NCBI GenBank assembly: GCA_051747265.1
Contig: JBNJFY010000009.1
Coordinates: 62,001-126,000, forward strand
DNA: 64,000 bases
Direction of reading: 5' to 3'
DNA from: JBNJFY01 sp051747265
Lineage (GTDB): Bacteria > Bacteroidota > Rhodothermia > Balneolales > Balneolaceae
The translations under genes and the position numbers were made by a program. The notes beneath the pieces are model-generated. The model was given only the letters and a program-made list of their open reading frames with translations. It was not told the DNA's origin and made no database searches. This document shows, one piece after another, positions 54,763 through 64,000 of the stretch. How positions within the stretch are numbered: position 1 is the first letter of the stretch; every line of letters starts with the position of its first letter.

Positions 54763-57700
54763 CTACTTAATGAGCGTCAGTTTCTTGATCTTGACATCAG
54801 AACCGGCCACGAATCGATAGAAATAAACACCACTAGCCAGATGATTGGCGTTAAACCGGACATTGTACCAACCTGCACTCATATTCCGATCTACCAGCCG
54901 CGCAACTTCCCGGCCATTGATATCATACACCATCAACTGAACATGACGCTGATCGGGTACGCCAAATCGGATATTGGTTTCCGGATTAAACGGATTGGGA
55001 TAATTCTGATTCAGTTCTACCTGTTTGGGTAACGAACCCGGCAACTCTATAGATGTCAGCTCTCCGGTGCTGATGATCACCTCAAACCGCGCATCCTGTT
55101 CGGATTGGGTCTGAGTTGCCATAAACATGGGACTCATCTGCTCATCACTACCACTCTGTTTGGATTTGGCCTCGACGACATAATCAAAGGTATAGCTCCA
55201 CTCCTCGCTGAGATCCAGCAGAACGTCTTCTTCTTTGTCTTTGAGTTTTATGGTCCACCCCATGGGCAATCGGTCGATCCCTTCCCAACGCAGCGTTAAT
55301 GTTCTGGAATGATCGCTCTCCACATGTAGTGGGATGATCTGCTTATCCTGGATCGTTGAAGAGACGTGGTACATATCCACCGCCCCCGCTTTCTCATGAT
55401 CGGTATGAACCATCACGTAATTCTGGCTCAATGGATCCAGCTGTCTGGCGCCTACAGGCAAATGCCGCACCAGGCTATCAGCGAGAATGGATATTCCGGT
55501 AGATTCGGTTAAGCCCATTTCAGATTCTACCGTAAATAGCAGTGGAGTATTCTTTCTGCTGTTGGGCGATTTTAGCTGATATTCGGATGCCGACTGATGT
55601 ATTACCGAAGTATCCACCTTCATCGTCGGGTTCGATCCGGAAGCTTGCACCCAAAATCCTTGATAGGGCGGGATATATGAGGTTCCCCCATTAACGCCAC
55701 CGGATCCGACCGTATAAGTTTGATAGCGATTATTGTTGGCATCCCAAATGTAATAGGTGTCATAAATCTGATTCCGCTCCCAATTGGGCGAGGTCCAATC
55801 CAAGGTATCGGGGTAAGGGTTGCCCGCCAACTGGAATCCGTCATCGGGATCACCGGAATCATTTGTGCTGTAGGTTAGAAAATCGTACCGCACCGAATCG
55901 TAATCGAAAAATTGATTCGACCTCATTTGCTTCGGAAACGGATCGGCTTCGCCGTCGTTATCGTCATCAGCGAAGACATAAACGATATATCCCTGCCCCA
56001 CACGCATAGTGTCGGTGAGATCCGTGATCGCCTTAAAGCCCCGTTCCGATACTCCGCTCGATCCATCCCCCTCGTAATATTCATACACATTGGGACTTCC
56101 GTTGGAGTCATCCGCACCGGTAGCGCCCTGTGTCCACAAACTATCCAGGAGTTCGGCGAATGTGGTGTTTTGGGTCGGAGTAGATATAAACCGCCAACCT
56201 TCATTGGGACCGGAAATATCTTTCACCCGATCGATTCGGAAGCTTTCTTCCGAAGAGAACTCACTTCCCCGATTAACCGGATCGACCGCGTTTACCGACC
56301 AGTAGTAATCGGTATTCAGCCGCAGACTGCTCATTTTATACGATTGGCTGTAGCCCGCGTTTGCCGGATTCATGGTCCGGGGGTCTCCATATCCGCTCTC
56401 CATGGTATTGATGCCCACTTCGGGATAGATGACATCGCCGGAATCGGAAGCCGTACCCATTTTGATGTTATAGCTAAGCGTACCGTTTTCATAATCCGAA
56501 CCGGCCTGCCACTGAAAATTGGTAACTCCTTTGTCAAATGTAGCCGTCAAACCGGATGGGCTGGATGGGCGATAATTCGTTTTGAATTCCGCACCTTGGT
56601 GCTCTAATAACTGATTTATGGAAAAACCATACTGGTCGTGTCCGTTTATAAAGAGGTCCGGATACCCATCGTTATTCCAATCGACAGTACTCATATATCC
56701 ACGATCATAGCCTGTGACTTCGCTATACCGCATGTTGTCCACCTCCTGAAAACCGGTACCGGTATTTTCATAAATCACCATTTCGGTACCCGACTTCGAT
56801 GGGTCGTACAGCACGATGTCCGGCTTGCCGTCGTTGTTGTAATCATACCAAAGGGCCAATTTATGACTTTCATCAACATTGTAGGTGGTATTATAGAAGG
56901 GAACTCCGGTTTCCTGACTAAACCCGGATCCGGTATTGGTATAAAGGCTTAGTTTCGTATTTCCACCTTGTGACCCGCTCATCAGCAAATCAGGTTTACC
57001 GTCCAGGTTCCAGTCGGCCCACTGAAAATGCCTTGCCTTTAGATTCATAACATCATATCCCATACTGTTCAATCGCTCAAACCCATGTCCGGTGTTCCGG
57101 TGAAATTGAATTTGCTCGTCTGCCAGGGATAGAACGACGTCCTCGCGACCATCCAGATCAAAATCCATAAAACTGATAGCGGTAATTTCCTGGTCCAAAA
57201 AGGAATATCCGGGCTGACCATTTACACGTTCAAATCCTTCACCGGTATTGAGGTAACCACCACCAGCATAGTTCGACATACCTGTAGTATCCCCATTAAC
57301 TACCAGATCTCTTCTTCCGTCGTTATTTAAATCGGCATGGGTAATTCCAATCATGTTCCAATCCAAATCGAAATCATCACCCATCTTCTCAGTAAACCCA
57401 TTTCCTGTATTCTCGTACAGTTTTACGCTTTTCCCATCTGTGAAATTACCTGCCATGGCCAGGTCAATGTTACCATCATGGTTATAATCAAATGCGGTCA
57501 GGTACAGTTTTTCACTTAACTCCGCAAAAGTATATTCGGCACCGGTGAGCTCCGTAAAATCGGTCCCATCGTTACGGTATATTTTGGGGCCGGATGGATC
57601 TCTAGTCTTTCTTTGCTGAAAGATTAAATCTTTATCACCATCATTATCGATGTCGGCCCATATATGTTGGCTTACTGCAGGTATTCTGACTGATGATGGT

Positions 57701-60561
57701 AGGGAAGACTCCAACACCTGATATAAGGTATCATACGGTTGGATACTGAGTTCACTAGAGAAACCACTTTCTATATCACTGGTATTGATTGAAGTGACAT
57801 AGAAAAAGTACTGTCCGCCACTGATATCATTCAAAGTAAAGGTGGTATCCGTGGTTTCCCCCTGGGTTGTGGTTTTGACCAGATTGGTTGGGGAACCGGT
57901 AGAACTGGATTCTTGATAAACGCGGTACTGCTTAAAATTGGGCACATCCACAGCATTCCAGGTTAAGGTAACTGTGTTGACTCCCTTAGATCCCGTAAGA
58001 TTAGCCGGTGTGGGCGGGGGAGTGGAATTATCATACGTGTAAACTTCCAGCTTCTCGGTTGGATAGCCGGTAACATCATTGCTATCTACCGCGCTGACAT
58101 AGTAGTAATATGTGGTATTTAGCGATACGGTTTCCGTAAACGTTGTATCCAACCGATTACCGACAGTGGTCGTATATACCAGATTAGTGGGCGTATCAAC
58201 GGGCTCGGTTTCCCGGTACACCTGATATTGTTTCAGCTCTAGATCCTCAGATGGCGCCCAGCTTACGGTAACCGAAGAAGTATCATTGGTAATCATCGCG
58301 TTGCGTGGTATCATGGGTTGGAAAGCTCTGCTATCCACATAACCCAACATATTTTGGAACACCCCATCCCTCTGATACATGCTGGCATCCAAGGCTCTTT
58401 CCGTTCCCTCGTCAAAATGCATGAGCAGCTGGAGGGAGTCGGATTCATTACCCTTTAGCCGTGTTCCGGCGTAGGTGCGCAGCTCTTCCTGGGTGCGCAC
58501 GCCCTCCCAGATGCGTACTTCATCCAACTCGCCGGTAAACCTGTAATTGTCGATTACGGAGGATCCGAATAGCGTCAAGGGTCCCCTTCCCGGAAAAGTG
58601 CCGCTTCCGCTCTGGGTGGCAATTAATTTTCCATCTTTATACGCGCGTTTTTCACTGGCTTGATCATCATAAACCACCGCCCAGTGATGCCAGGTGGTAT
58701 CATATTCCGCGAACTCCGCGGTGAGTGCGTCCCCATTACCGAAACTAAACTCAAAATCGGTAATGTTGTTAAATCCGATGGTCATCTCTGAACCGCTACC
58801 GTATTCCGGATCGATCTCCATGGAAAGCATATATTCCTTTGAAGCTAGCATCCAGCGTTTGGCCCAAAACTCAATCGTGAAGGATCGATTATAGATGGGG
58901 GGCGCATTTGCGATTTCTACATATCCATCGCTCGTATTTTTTATCGCGGTGCCATCGTCGGCCTCCACAGAAACTACGCGGACCACGGATGAATCGCTCT
59001 CGAAATTGGATGAGTTATTGGTCAAGTAGTAGTAACGCACATCGCCGTCGCTCAATCCGGTAACCGTATGGGAGGTATCGTTTAAAACACCGCTGCTTGT
59101 AGTCAATATGTTGGAATAGGACTGACCGTAGTCTGTAGATTCATACAGTTTATAGTGATCGAATGCCGCATCTGTACTTTGGGGCCATCGCAACTCAATG
59201 GAGGTGGAATCCGCGAATGCCAGTAGTTTGTCCGGCTGACTGACATCACTCAGGGTATAGGATACCATGGCGGGTTCGCTCTCTAATCCGGTGGTATCAA
59301 CCGCTGATACATAGAAATAGTAGGTACCGTACGATAATTCAGATATCGAACTTGTGGTATCTGCCGGATCGCCCTCTGTTGTGGTTTCCCATAAATTCGT
59401 CGGTGTTGTCTCGGAATTCTCTTTATAGATCTTGTAATACCGGAGGTCCGCTTCCTCATTAGGCTGCCAGGCTAAATCTATCGTCGGATCATACGGATCT
59501 TCGGAGGCCTGCAGACCGGTTGGAGTGGCGGGCACATATATTTCGTCTTCTACATAGCTGGTATTATTTAACCCTATATTATTTCCGTATTGGCTATCGT
59601 CATAAGCCGTGGTGCCGCTTCCCTCATCAAAATGATACAACGCCAATATATCCGGATGGTCTCCGGTTACTGATCGTTGATTACTGTTTTCGCGAATTTG
59701 GGTTCCGGTTCTTACGGCATCCCAAAGCCGCAATTCATCCATTTTTATATCGGCTGGTGTACTCCCGGAAGCATAAGCACCGATCCCGATATCAGTTTCA
59801 TCGGAAGTGACCGGGAAATCACTCGTATGCGAGGCCTCTTCTACGCCGTCAATGTACAGCTTGGCATCTCCGTCACGAGAAAAAGAAGCCGCTATATGAT
59901 ACCAGCGCCCAGCCTGGATAGTGGTTTGACTAAAGGATTGTCCATTGCCGCCCCCATTACCATCACCTGTTTCGATCCGAATTTTGCCCTTACTCTGATC
60001 GTAATAGATGTTTAGAAGTATCATTCCATAATAGTCGTCCTGGGCAAAAATCATCCCGCTCTGGCTGGTGGAATTAAACTTCACATGGGCTTCTATCGTT
60101 ACACCATTAAGGTATCCGAAATAATAACTACTGGCGATGAAACCATAGGAACCGCTTTGTGAAAAATCGACTGCAGTCAAACCTTTCTCCGTGGCGGTGG
60201 TCACGTCTTCTTCTGTATAGTCACTTTCGCCATCAGCACTTACGGCCTTAACACGGTAATAATATTTTTGCCCCTGGGTAATTCCCGTATCAAAATAGCT
60301 GTTTCCAGTAATACCCGAAGCTATAAGTGTGGTTGGTGCCGAACTGGTACCCCGATAAATATCGTACGAGGTCGCATTGGTTGAGGTACTCCAATAGACC
60401 CCAATGCTATCACTAAACCCTACGACATGCATTTTTTCTGGGGTGTTTGGTATTACCCATTTATCCAACTCGCTGATCGGAGCATCAGGGCTTTTCGCCA
60501 GTGAGGTTTGAATGAAGAGGAATAGAATTGATATCGACAGACAATAAATAAAACGACGCAT
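54763..60561 (-). CDS. Giant secreted protein with FN3, LamG-like and FG-GAP repeats and T9SS signal
   Basis: This 1,932-residue protein has a signal peptide (QTSLAK), then several fibronectin type III domains (YRVKAVSADGESDY pattern) alternating with two LamG-like concanavalin domains (around 135-340 and 570-770), followed by a run of FG-GAP/VCBS repeats (about 1000-1400; DIDNDGDKDLIF, DYNHDGNIDLAM, DLNNDGRRDLVV, DWNNDGYPDLFI) that bind calcium and form a propeller. The end (NQNYPNPFNPETNIRFGVP, then ASGVYFYRFVAG) is a classical type A T9SS sorting domain. Role is likely polysaccharide binding or adhesion at the surface. ATG 60561 chosen over a TTG upstream. Confidence 0.92.
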   Translation of the reverse strand: MRRFIYCLSISILFLFIQTSLAKSPDAPISELDKWVIPNTPEKMHVVGFSDSIGVYWSTSTNATSYDIYRGTSSAPTTLIASGITGNSYFDTGITQGQKYYYRVKAVSADGESDYTEEDVTTATEKGLTAVDFSQSGSYGFIASSYYFGYLNGVTIEAHVKFNSTSQSGMIFAQDDYYGMILLNIYYDQSKGKIRIETGDGNGGGNGQSFSQTTIQAGRWYHIAASFSRDGDAKLYIDGVEEASHTSDFPVTSDETDIGIGAYASGSTPADIKMDELRLWDAVRTGTQIRENSNQRSVTGDHPDILALYHFDEGSGTTAYDDSQYGNNIGLNNTSYVEDEIYVPATPTGLQASEDPYDPTIDLAWQPNEEADLRYYKIYKENSETTPTNLWETTTEGDPADTTSSISELSYGTYYFYVSAVDTTGLESEPAMVSYTLSDVSQPDKLLAFADSTSIELRWPQSTDAAFDHYKLYESTDYGQSYSNILTTSSGVLNDTSHTVTGLSDGDVRYYYLTNNSSNFESDSSVVRVVSVEADDGTAIKNTSDGYVEIANAPPIYNRSFTIEFWAKRWMLASKEYMLSMEIDPEYGSGSEMTIGFNNITDFEFSFGNGDALTAEFAEYDTTWHHWAVVYDDQASEKRAYKDGKLIATQSGSGTFPGRGPLTLFGSSVIDNYRFTGELDEVRIWEGVRTQEELRTYAGTRLKGNESDSLQLLMHFDEGTERALDASMYQRDGVFQNMLGYVDSRAFQPMIPRNAMITNDTSSVTVSWAPSEDLELKQYQVYRETEPVDTPTNLVYTTTVGNRLDTTFTETVSLNTTYYYYVSAVDSNDVTGYPTEKLEVYTYDNSTPPPTPANLTGSKGVNTVTLTWNAVDVPNFKQYRVYQESSSTGSPTNLVKTTTQGETTDTTFTLNDISGGQYFFYVTSINTSDIESGFSSELSIQPYDTLYQVLESSLPSSVRIPAVSQHIWADIDNDGDKDLIFQQRKTRDPSGPKIYRNDGTDFTELTGAEYTFAELSEKLYLTAFDYNHDGNIDLAMAGNFTDGKSVKLYENTGNGFTEKMGDDFDLDWNMIGITHADLNNDGRRDLVVNGDTTGMSNYAGGGYLNTGEGFERVNGQPGYSFLDQEITAISFMDFDLDGREDVVLSLADEQIQFHRNTGHGFERLNSMGYDVMNLKARHFQWADWNLDGKPDLLMSGSQGGNTKLSLYTNTGSGFSQETGVPFYNTTYNVDESHKLALWYDYNNDGKPDIVLYDPSKSGTEMVIYENTGTGFQEVDNMRYSEVTGYDRGYMSTVDWNNDGYPDLFINGHDQYGFSINQLLEHQGAEFKTNYRPSSPSGLTATFDKGVTNFQWQAGSDYENGTLSYNIKMGTASDSGDVIYPEVGINTMESGYGDPRTMNPANAGYSQSYKMSSLRLNTDYYWSVNAVDPVNRGSEFSSEESFRIDRVKDISGPNEGWRFISTPTQNTTFAELLDSLWTQGATGADDSNGSPNVYEYYEGDGSSGVSERGFKAITDLTDTMRVGQGYIVYVFADDDNDGEADPFPKQMRSNQFFDYDSVRYDFLTYSTNDSGDPDDGFQLAGNPYPDTLDWTSPNWERNQIYDTYYIWDANNNRYQTYTVGSGGVNGGTSYIPPYQGFWVQASGSNPTMKVDTSVIHQSASEYQLKSPNSRKNTPLLFTVESEMGLTESTGISILADSLVRHLPVGARQLDPLSQNYVMVHTDHEKAGAVDMYHVSSTIQDKQIIPLHVESDHSRTLTLRWEGIDRLPMGWTIKLKDKEEDVLLDLSEEWSYTFDYVVEAKSKQSGSDEQMSPMFMATQTQSEQDARFEVIISTGELTSIELPGSLPKQVELNQNYPNPFNPETNIRFGVPDQRHVQLMVYDINGREVARLVDRNMSAGWYNVRFNANHLASGVYFYRFVAGSDVKIKKLTLIK

Positions 60562-60579
60562 AACAAGATAGATTTTCAA

Positions 60580-60944
60580 GGTTCAATATCTGATCTGAAC
60601 CTATCTTATTTGCGCCGTCATAAACCTGCCAATAACCGTCACTGCTCTGCCAATCGTCGCCTATCGTGTACAAATGGCGATTCTGCCTAAAATGCTATAC
60701 ATATTTGTTTGTACTTACTTATGAATATTTTGCTCCGATTTGTAACCCAATCCCAACAATACCATTAACTTATTGCAAGCAGTGAACGGAACTCGAGCTC
60801 ACACATCACCGGAGCGAGCCCGATGACAAGTAGTGACAAGTTGAATCTGTTTAAAAAACGTAATCACTTCTTGACGTAGCTCAGCTGCGTCACCCTTTGG
60901 GGAGCTCTGCTCTCCGAGACGGTATCAAAGGGAAGCAAAGATTC
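60580..60944. promoter_or_regulatory. Intergenic region, 365 bp, between sensor kinase and giant gene
   Basis: This gap on the minus strand follows the hybrid kinase and precedes the giant T9SS gene, so it should hold the giant gene's promoter, possibly a target of the kinase's AraC domain. I found no convincing gene and no direct repeat that marks a binding site. A palindromic block near its right end is listed separately. Confidence 0.4.
60872..60932. repeat. Double palindrome after the sensor kinase gene
   Basis: Two adjoining dyads lie just past the kinase stop codon. The first is a near-perfect 21-bp palindrome (60872-60892, TGACGTAGCT-C-AGCTGCGTCA, one mismatch). The second is a hairpin with outer stem CCCTTTG/CAAAGGG (60893-60899 with 60926-60932) and inner stem GGAG/CTCC. 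There is no T-run, so it is more likely a REP-like element or an mRNA-end stabiliser than a simple terminator. Confidence 0.6.
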
Positions 60945-63900
60945 TCAATCAAAATATTCAGCGGGGCGCCGGCCGAATCGTTCTTCGTAGAGATTGGAAA
61001 AATAGCTGATGTGGTTAAACCCTACGATGTACATAATCTCGGAAACGGTTTGATGGCTGTGTTGCTCCAGCAATTTGCGCGCTTCCTGTAATCTGAGCTC
61101 GCGCATGTAAGCGGCGGGGGTAAAACCGGTTAACTGCTTCAACTTTCGATACAGTTGTCGGCTACTCAATTGGATTTCATGCGAGAGTTGCTCTACGGTA
61201 TAGTCTGAATTACTCATATTCTCTTTTACCGTCACGGCAATGCTATGCAGCAATTCCTGATCAGCGCTAAGTGTTTCCTCTTTTTCCTCGCTTGCATGAT
61301 CCTGCCAAACCTGGCGTTCCAGTTTGTTGGAAATCAGATTACGAATCCGGATGTTCAACTCATGGGGATTAAACGGCTTGATAATATAGTCATCCACCCC
61401 AATGGCCAGACCTTGTAATCGATCTTCTTCCGTGGCTTTCGCCGTCACAAAAATCACCGGCAAATATCGGAATTCCTCGCTCGCTTTTAACTTTCTGGCA
61501 AAGCTGAATCCATCCATTTCAGGCATCATCACATCGGTCACAATCAAATCGGGATTTACATCCGGAATTTTTTGAAGTGCATCCCGGCCGTTAATGGCAG
61601 TAACTACATTATAATCTTCAATCAACATTTCGGTGATGTACTCACGTAAATCGGCATTATCATCGACCACCAAAACGGTAAACTTATTCGAGTCGGCCAG
61701 ATTTTCCTTATTAGTGTCATTACCCGTCCCCGTAATTGGAGCCGAAACACTACTTGCTGGGATTTCCCCAATTTCCGCAGATTCGACCTCACTTAAAATG
61801 TTATCCTGTTTGAAATGTGTGTTGCCCGGTTTAAATGAAACCGAAAATATTGATCCCACATTCGGCGTGCTTTCCACCGATATTTCGGCTCCATGCAGTT
61901 GGATCAGTTCATGGGTTAATGCCAGACCAATACCTATTCCTTCCCGATACTCGCCGTGATCATTCCCCAGACTATAGTATCGGTCAAAAACATGCTCCAG
62001 CTGCTCCGAGTTCATACCAATTCCGGTATCCCGAACCACTACTTTAACGTAATCCTCATCCTCCCTTTTTACAGACACCGATACCTTGCCTTCTTTCTTG
62101 GTAAACTTAAGCGCATTGGATAACAGATTGATGAAAATGGTATTGAGCTTCTCTGCATCTCCAAAAATGCGGGCTTCATCGATATCGGATGACCATTCCA
62201 GTGTTATCTTTTGGGCTTCAGCTAACGATCGGAAGGACTCTACCAAACGTTTAACTAAAACAGTGAGATCCAGCGGCCGGATAACCAACTTCATGGTTCC
62301 GGCTTCCAGCTTGGTTAAATCCAGAATTTTCTCAACCAGGCCTTGGAGGCGTTCCCCGTTTCGGTCCAACCGTTCTAAATCGTTCTGCCACGTATCGGGA
62401 ATTTTCCCATTGGTTTCCAGCAACTTTTTGATGGGACCACGCATGAGCATTAAGGGGGTCCGCAGCTCATGAGATACATTAGCGAAAAATTGAGACTTGA
62501 GGATATCTAATTTTTTAAGCTCCTCGGCTTGTTGTGCTCGCATTTCTTTCAACTGTTGATCCATTCGCCATTGCACTACGAAATTACCCGCAAAACCGAG
62601 TAATCCTATTCCAGCCAAAACGTAAAATGAATATGCCCACCAGGTTCTATACCATGGCGGAAGTATAGTAAAAGAAGCCGTCGCGATGGGACCCGTTAAG
62701 CCGGCCTGGCTTCGTGCCTGTATTTCAAATTGATAATTACCGGGTGCTAGATTGGTGTAATCTTTATGGTCTTCGCTCGTCCAGATCGACCAGGCTTCCC
62801 CATCCAGTCGGAATCGGTAATCTGTTACATTTGTTGCCGTAAAAGCCGGTGCAGCATACGACAAACGGATGGAGTTCTGTTGAAATGGTAGTGCAACTCC
62901 ATTCAGATGACTTCCTCGAAAATTCACCATAACCGAATCTTCCTGCAAAGACATAATCTGTCGTATTATCACTGGCGGACCCGTACTCTTATTTCCAATT
63001 AATGGGTCAATTGAGGAGTCATAGCGAATGAGCGCTTCCGTCGTACCAATCCAAACAATGCCATTTTGGTCCGGATAAATAAAATCTCCCAGAGTTTGGG
63101 TCACTCCCGATAATGAGGTGGGAAATTCAGTGATACTTTGGGCTTGCAGATCAAGCTTGAAGCCCGCTATGGAGGGTGAATCATCTTCTCTTACAGCAAA
63201 ACTCCAAATTCTCCCTTCAGAATCCTCGGCTGCATCATCCAGAAAACGATACCCCGCTTTCTGGGTCAATTGATGTGATTTATAAAAATGCTGTCGTTTC
63301 GCATCGAAGCGATATACGCCATCAATGGTTGATACGATTATCTCGTCATCAAATATAGTTGTGTAATACAGCGAACTTTCCGGCAACCCGTCAGACGTAT
63401 CATAGCGGATTACCTGGGCCTGGGGGGAGGTACCCAACGTGACCGTCGAAATCGTCATCACACCTTGCCCGGGAGATCCGGCCCACAGCTTTCCCTGATT
63501 ATCTTCCGTCAAGGAATAGAAATTCGTCTTTGTGTCCTCTATATAGCCCAGATCTCGCCAGCTATCCCTATCTGATTCATGTTTTAATACAGCAAGCCCC
63601 TCTTCCGATGATACATAAATCCGATCGTCAGTGACTTCGCTGCGTATAATCAAATTGGAATTGTAAGGAGCAATCTTCTCTAACGTATCCCCGTTGGGTG
63701 AGAATCGATAGATTCCATGGGCGGTCGCAACAATCAGTTGATTATCCCATTTCAGCAAATCCCAATATTCTGTGTTCACCGATCCAATATTTTTGAACAC
63801 CGTTTTTCGCTGATTCTTCCCATTGACTTCTACGATCGAATGATCCAACCGGTACAACCCGGTGAAAGAACCAACATACAGTTTGCTATCCAGCCGTACG

Positions 63901-64000
63901 GCATCAAGCACATCGCCAATGGCACTAACCGTTTCATCAAAGAAAGTCAGGGGCATCCCCAAATCCACTCGCGCGATTCCAAGATTGCAAGCCGCCCACA
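60945..64000 (-). CDS. Hybrid two-component sensor kinase/response regulator (5' end outside the window)
   Basis: At least 1,018 residues are present; the frame stays open to the right edge with the propeller motif WAACNLGIARVD, so the N-terminus is missing. Order: part of a two-component regulator propeller in the periplasm, a Y_Y_Y domain ending near PPWYRTWW, one transmembrane helix, a histidine kinase (H-box NVSHELRTPLML, N-box INLLSNALKF, DTGIGM and GIGIGLAL), a receiver (TDVMMPEMDGF, phospho-Asp) and an AraC-type DNA-binding domain (SRQLYRKLKQLTGFTP). This is the one-piece regulator that usually controls polysaccharide utilisation genes by binding breakdown oligosaccharides. Its likely target here is the giant LamG/FG-GAP gene downstream. 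Confidence 0.95.
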   Translation of the reverse strand, partial: WAACNLGIARVDLGMPLTFFDETVSAIGDVLDAVRLDSKLYVGSFTGLYRLDHSIVEVNGKNQRKTVFKNIGSVNTEYWDLLKWDNQLIVATAHGIYRFSPNGDTLEKIAPYNSNLIIRSEVTDDRIYVSSEEGLAVLKHESDRDSWRDLGYIEDTKTNFYSLTEDNQGKLWAGSPGQGVMTISTVTLGTSPQAQVIRYDTSDGLPESSLYYTTIFDDEIIVSTIDGVYRFDAKRQHFYKSHQLTQKAGYRFLDDAAEDSEGRIWSFAVREDDSPSIAGFKLDLQAQSITEFPTSLSGVTQTLGDFIYPDQNGIVWIGTTEALIRYDSSIDPLIGNKSTGPPVIIRQIMSLQEDSVMVNFRGSHLNGVALPFQQNSIRLSYAAPAFTATNVTDYRFRLDGEAWSIWTSEDHKDYTNLAPGNYQFEIQARSQAGLTGPIATASFTILPPWYRTWWAYSFYVLAGIGLLGFAGNFVVQWRMDQQLKEMRAQQAEELKKLDILKSQFFANVSHELRTPLMLMRGPIKKLLETNGKIPDTWQNDLERLDRNGERLQGLVEKILDLTKLEAGTMKLVIRPLDLTVLVKRLVESFRSLAEAQKITLEWSSDIDEARIFGDAEKLNTIFINLLSNALKFTKKEGKVSVSVKREDEDYVKVVVRDTGIGMNSEQLEHVFDRYYSLGNDHGEYREGIGIGLALTHELIQLHGAEISVESTPNVGSIFSVSFKPGNTHFKQDNILSEVESAEIGEIPASSVSAPITGTGNDTNKENLADSNKFTVLVVDDNADLREYITEMLIEDYNVVTAINGRDALQKIPDVNPDLIVTDVMMPEMDGFSFARKLKASEEFRYLPVIFVTAKATEEDRLQGLAIGVDDYIIKPFNPHELNIRIRNLISNKLERQVWQDHASEEKEETLSADQELLHSIAVTVKENMSNSDYTVEQLSHEIQLSSRQLYRKLKQLTGFTPAAYMRELRLQEARKLLEQHSHQTVSEIMYIVGFNHISYFSNLYEERFGRRPAEYFD

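Noticed and set aside
60945..63968. ATG/TTG-like codons near 63957-63968 as the start of the hybrid kinase
   Set aside because: The frame remains open to the window edge and encodes a typical propeller motif there, so the true start is outside.

Overview
The window reads as ordinary chromosome from a Gram-negative member of the Bacteroidota/Balneolota group, most likely Balneolota. The evidence is three very large secreted proteins, at least two with clear type IX secretion (T9SS) C-terminal domains, a small PID-CTERM sorting-signal protein, a one-piece hybrid two-component regulator with an AraC output domain, DUF2851 and DUF3078 proteins, an alpha2-type glycyl-tRNA synthetase, and a FadL barrel paired with a SGNH lipoprotein. 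The phylum call is inference; there is no rRNA in the window. Coding density is high on both strands. I saw no prophage, CRISPR array or transposase.

Layout. 1-8 kb: cut amino-acid permease, lipoprotein serine protease, CNNM/CorC-type membrane protein, ABC-F ATPase, VOC protein, AlkA-like glycosylase and Cu/Zn superoxide dismutase (sodC). 8-12 kb: a minus-strand operon that looks devoted to copper (Cys/Met-rich membrane protein, lipoprotein, and a TonB receptor carrying the OprC-type C-x3-M and H-x-M copper ligands), convergent with sodC. 12-19 kb: glyQS, asd, two tandem orphan solute-binding proteins, dapD and a TolB-like propeller lipoprotein. 19-28 kb: a 1,902-residue lamin-tail repeat protein, murI, PIN-PhoH and a TrmH/SpoU methyltransferase. 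28-39 kb: ALDH7-type dehydrogenase, DUF3078, pyrR, YtxH, DUF2851, tRNA-Gln, prs, rplY, pth and hppA. 39-49 kb: a PorU2-like C25 peptidase, a methyltransferase, a fasciclin lipoprotein, FadL and SGNH. 49-53.8 kb: the overlapping string pyrF-rnhA-GT4-GT4, then tsaD. 53.8-54.4 kb: a four-helix-bundle (23S IVS protein family) gene bracketed by inverted heptamer arrays. 54.4-64 kb: a PID-CTERM protein, a 1,932-residue T9SS cargo and a hybrid sensor kinase cut by the window edge.

The most unusual signal is in the spaces between genes. At four places (5871-6029, 11903-12199, 26312-26538, 53819-54420) there are paired, inverted runs of 7-8-base units. Three of the four pairs are CAG/CAGT-type; the 26.3 kb pair is ATTAG-type. 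At three sites an arm starts at, or within a few bases of, the stop codon of a flanking gene; at the fourth the array stops 4 bp short of the tsaD start codon. Only the fourth carries a gene, that for the four-helix-bundle protein. The other three look like cargo-free relatives. Transcripts of all four could fold into a long stem with the middle in the loop, the architecture of 23S rRNA intervening sequences. This shared family is my inference; the individual repeats are directly visible.
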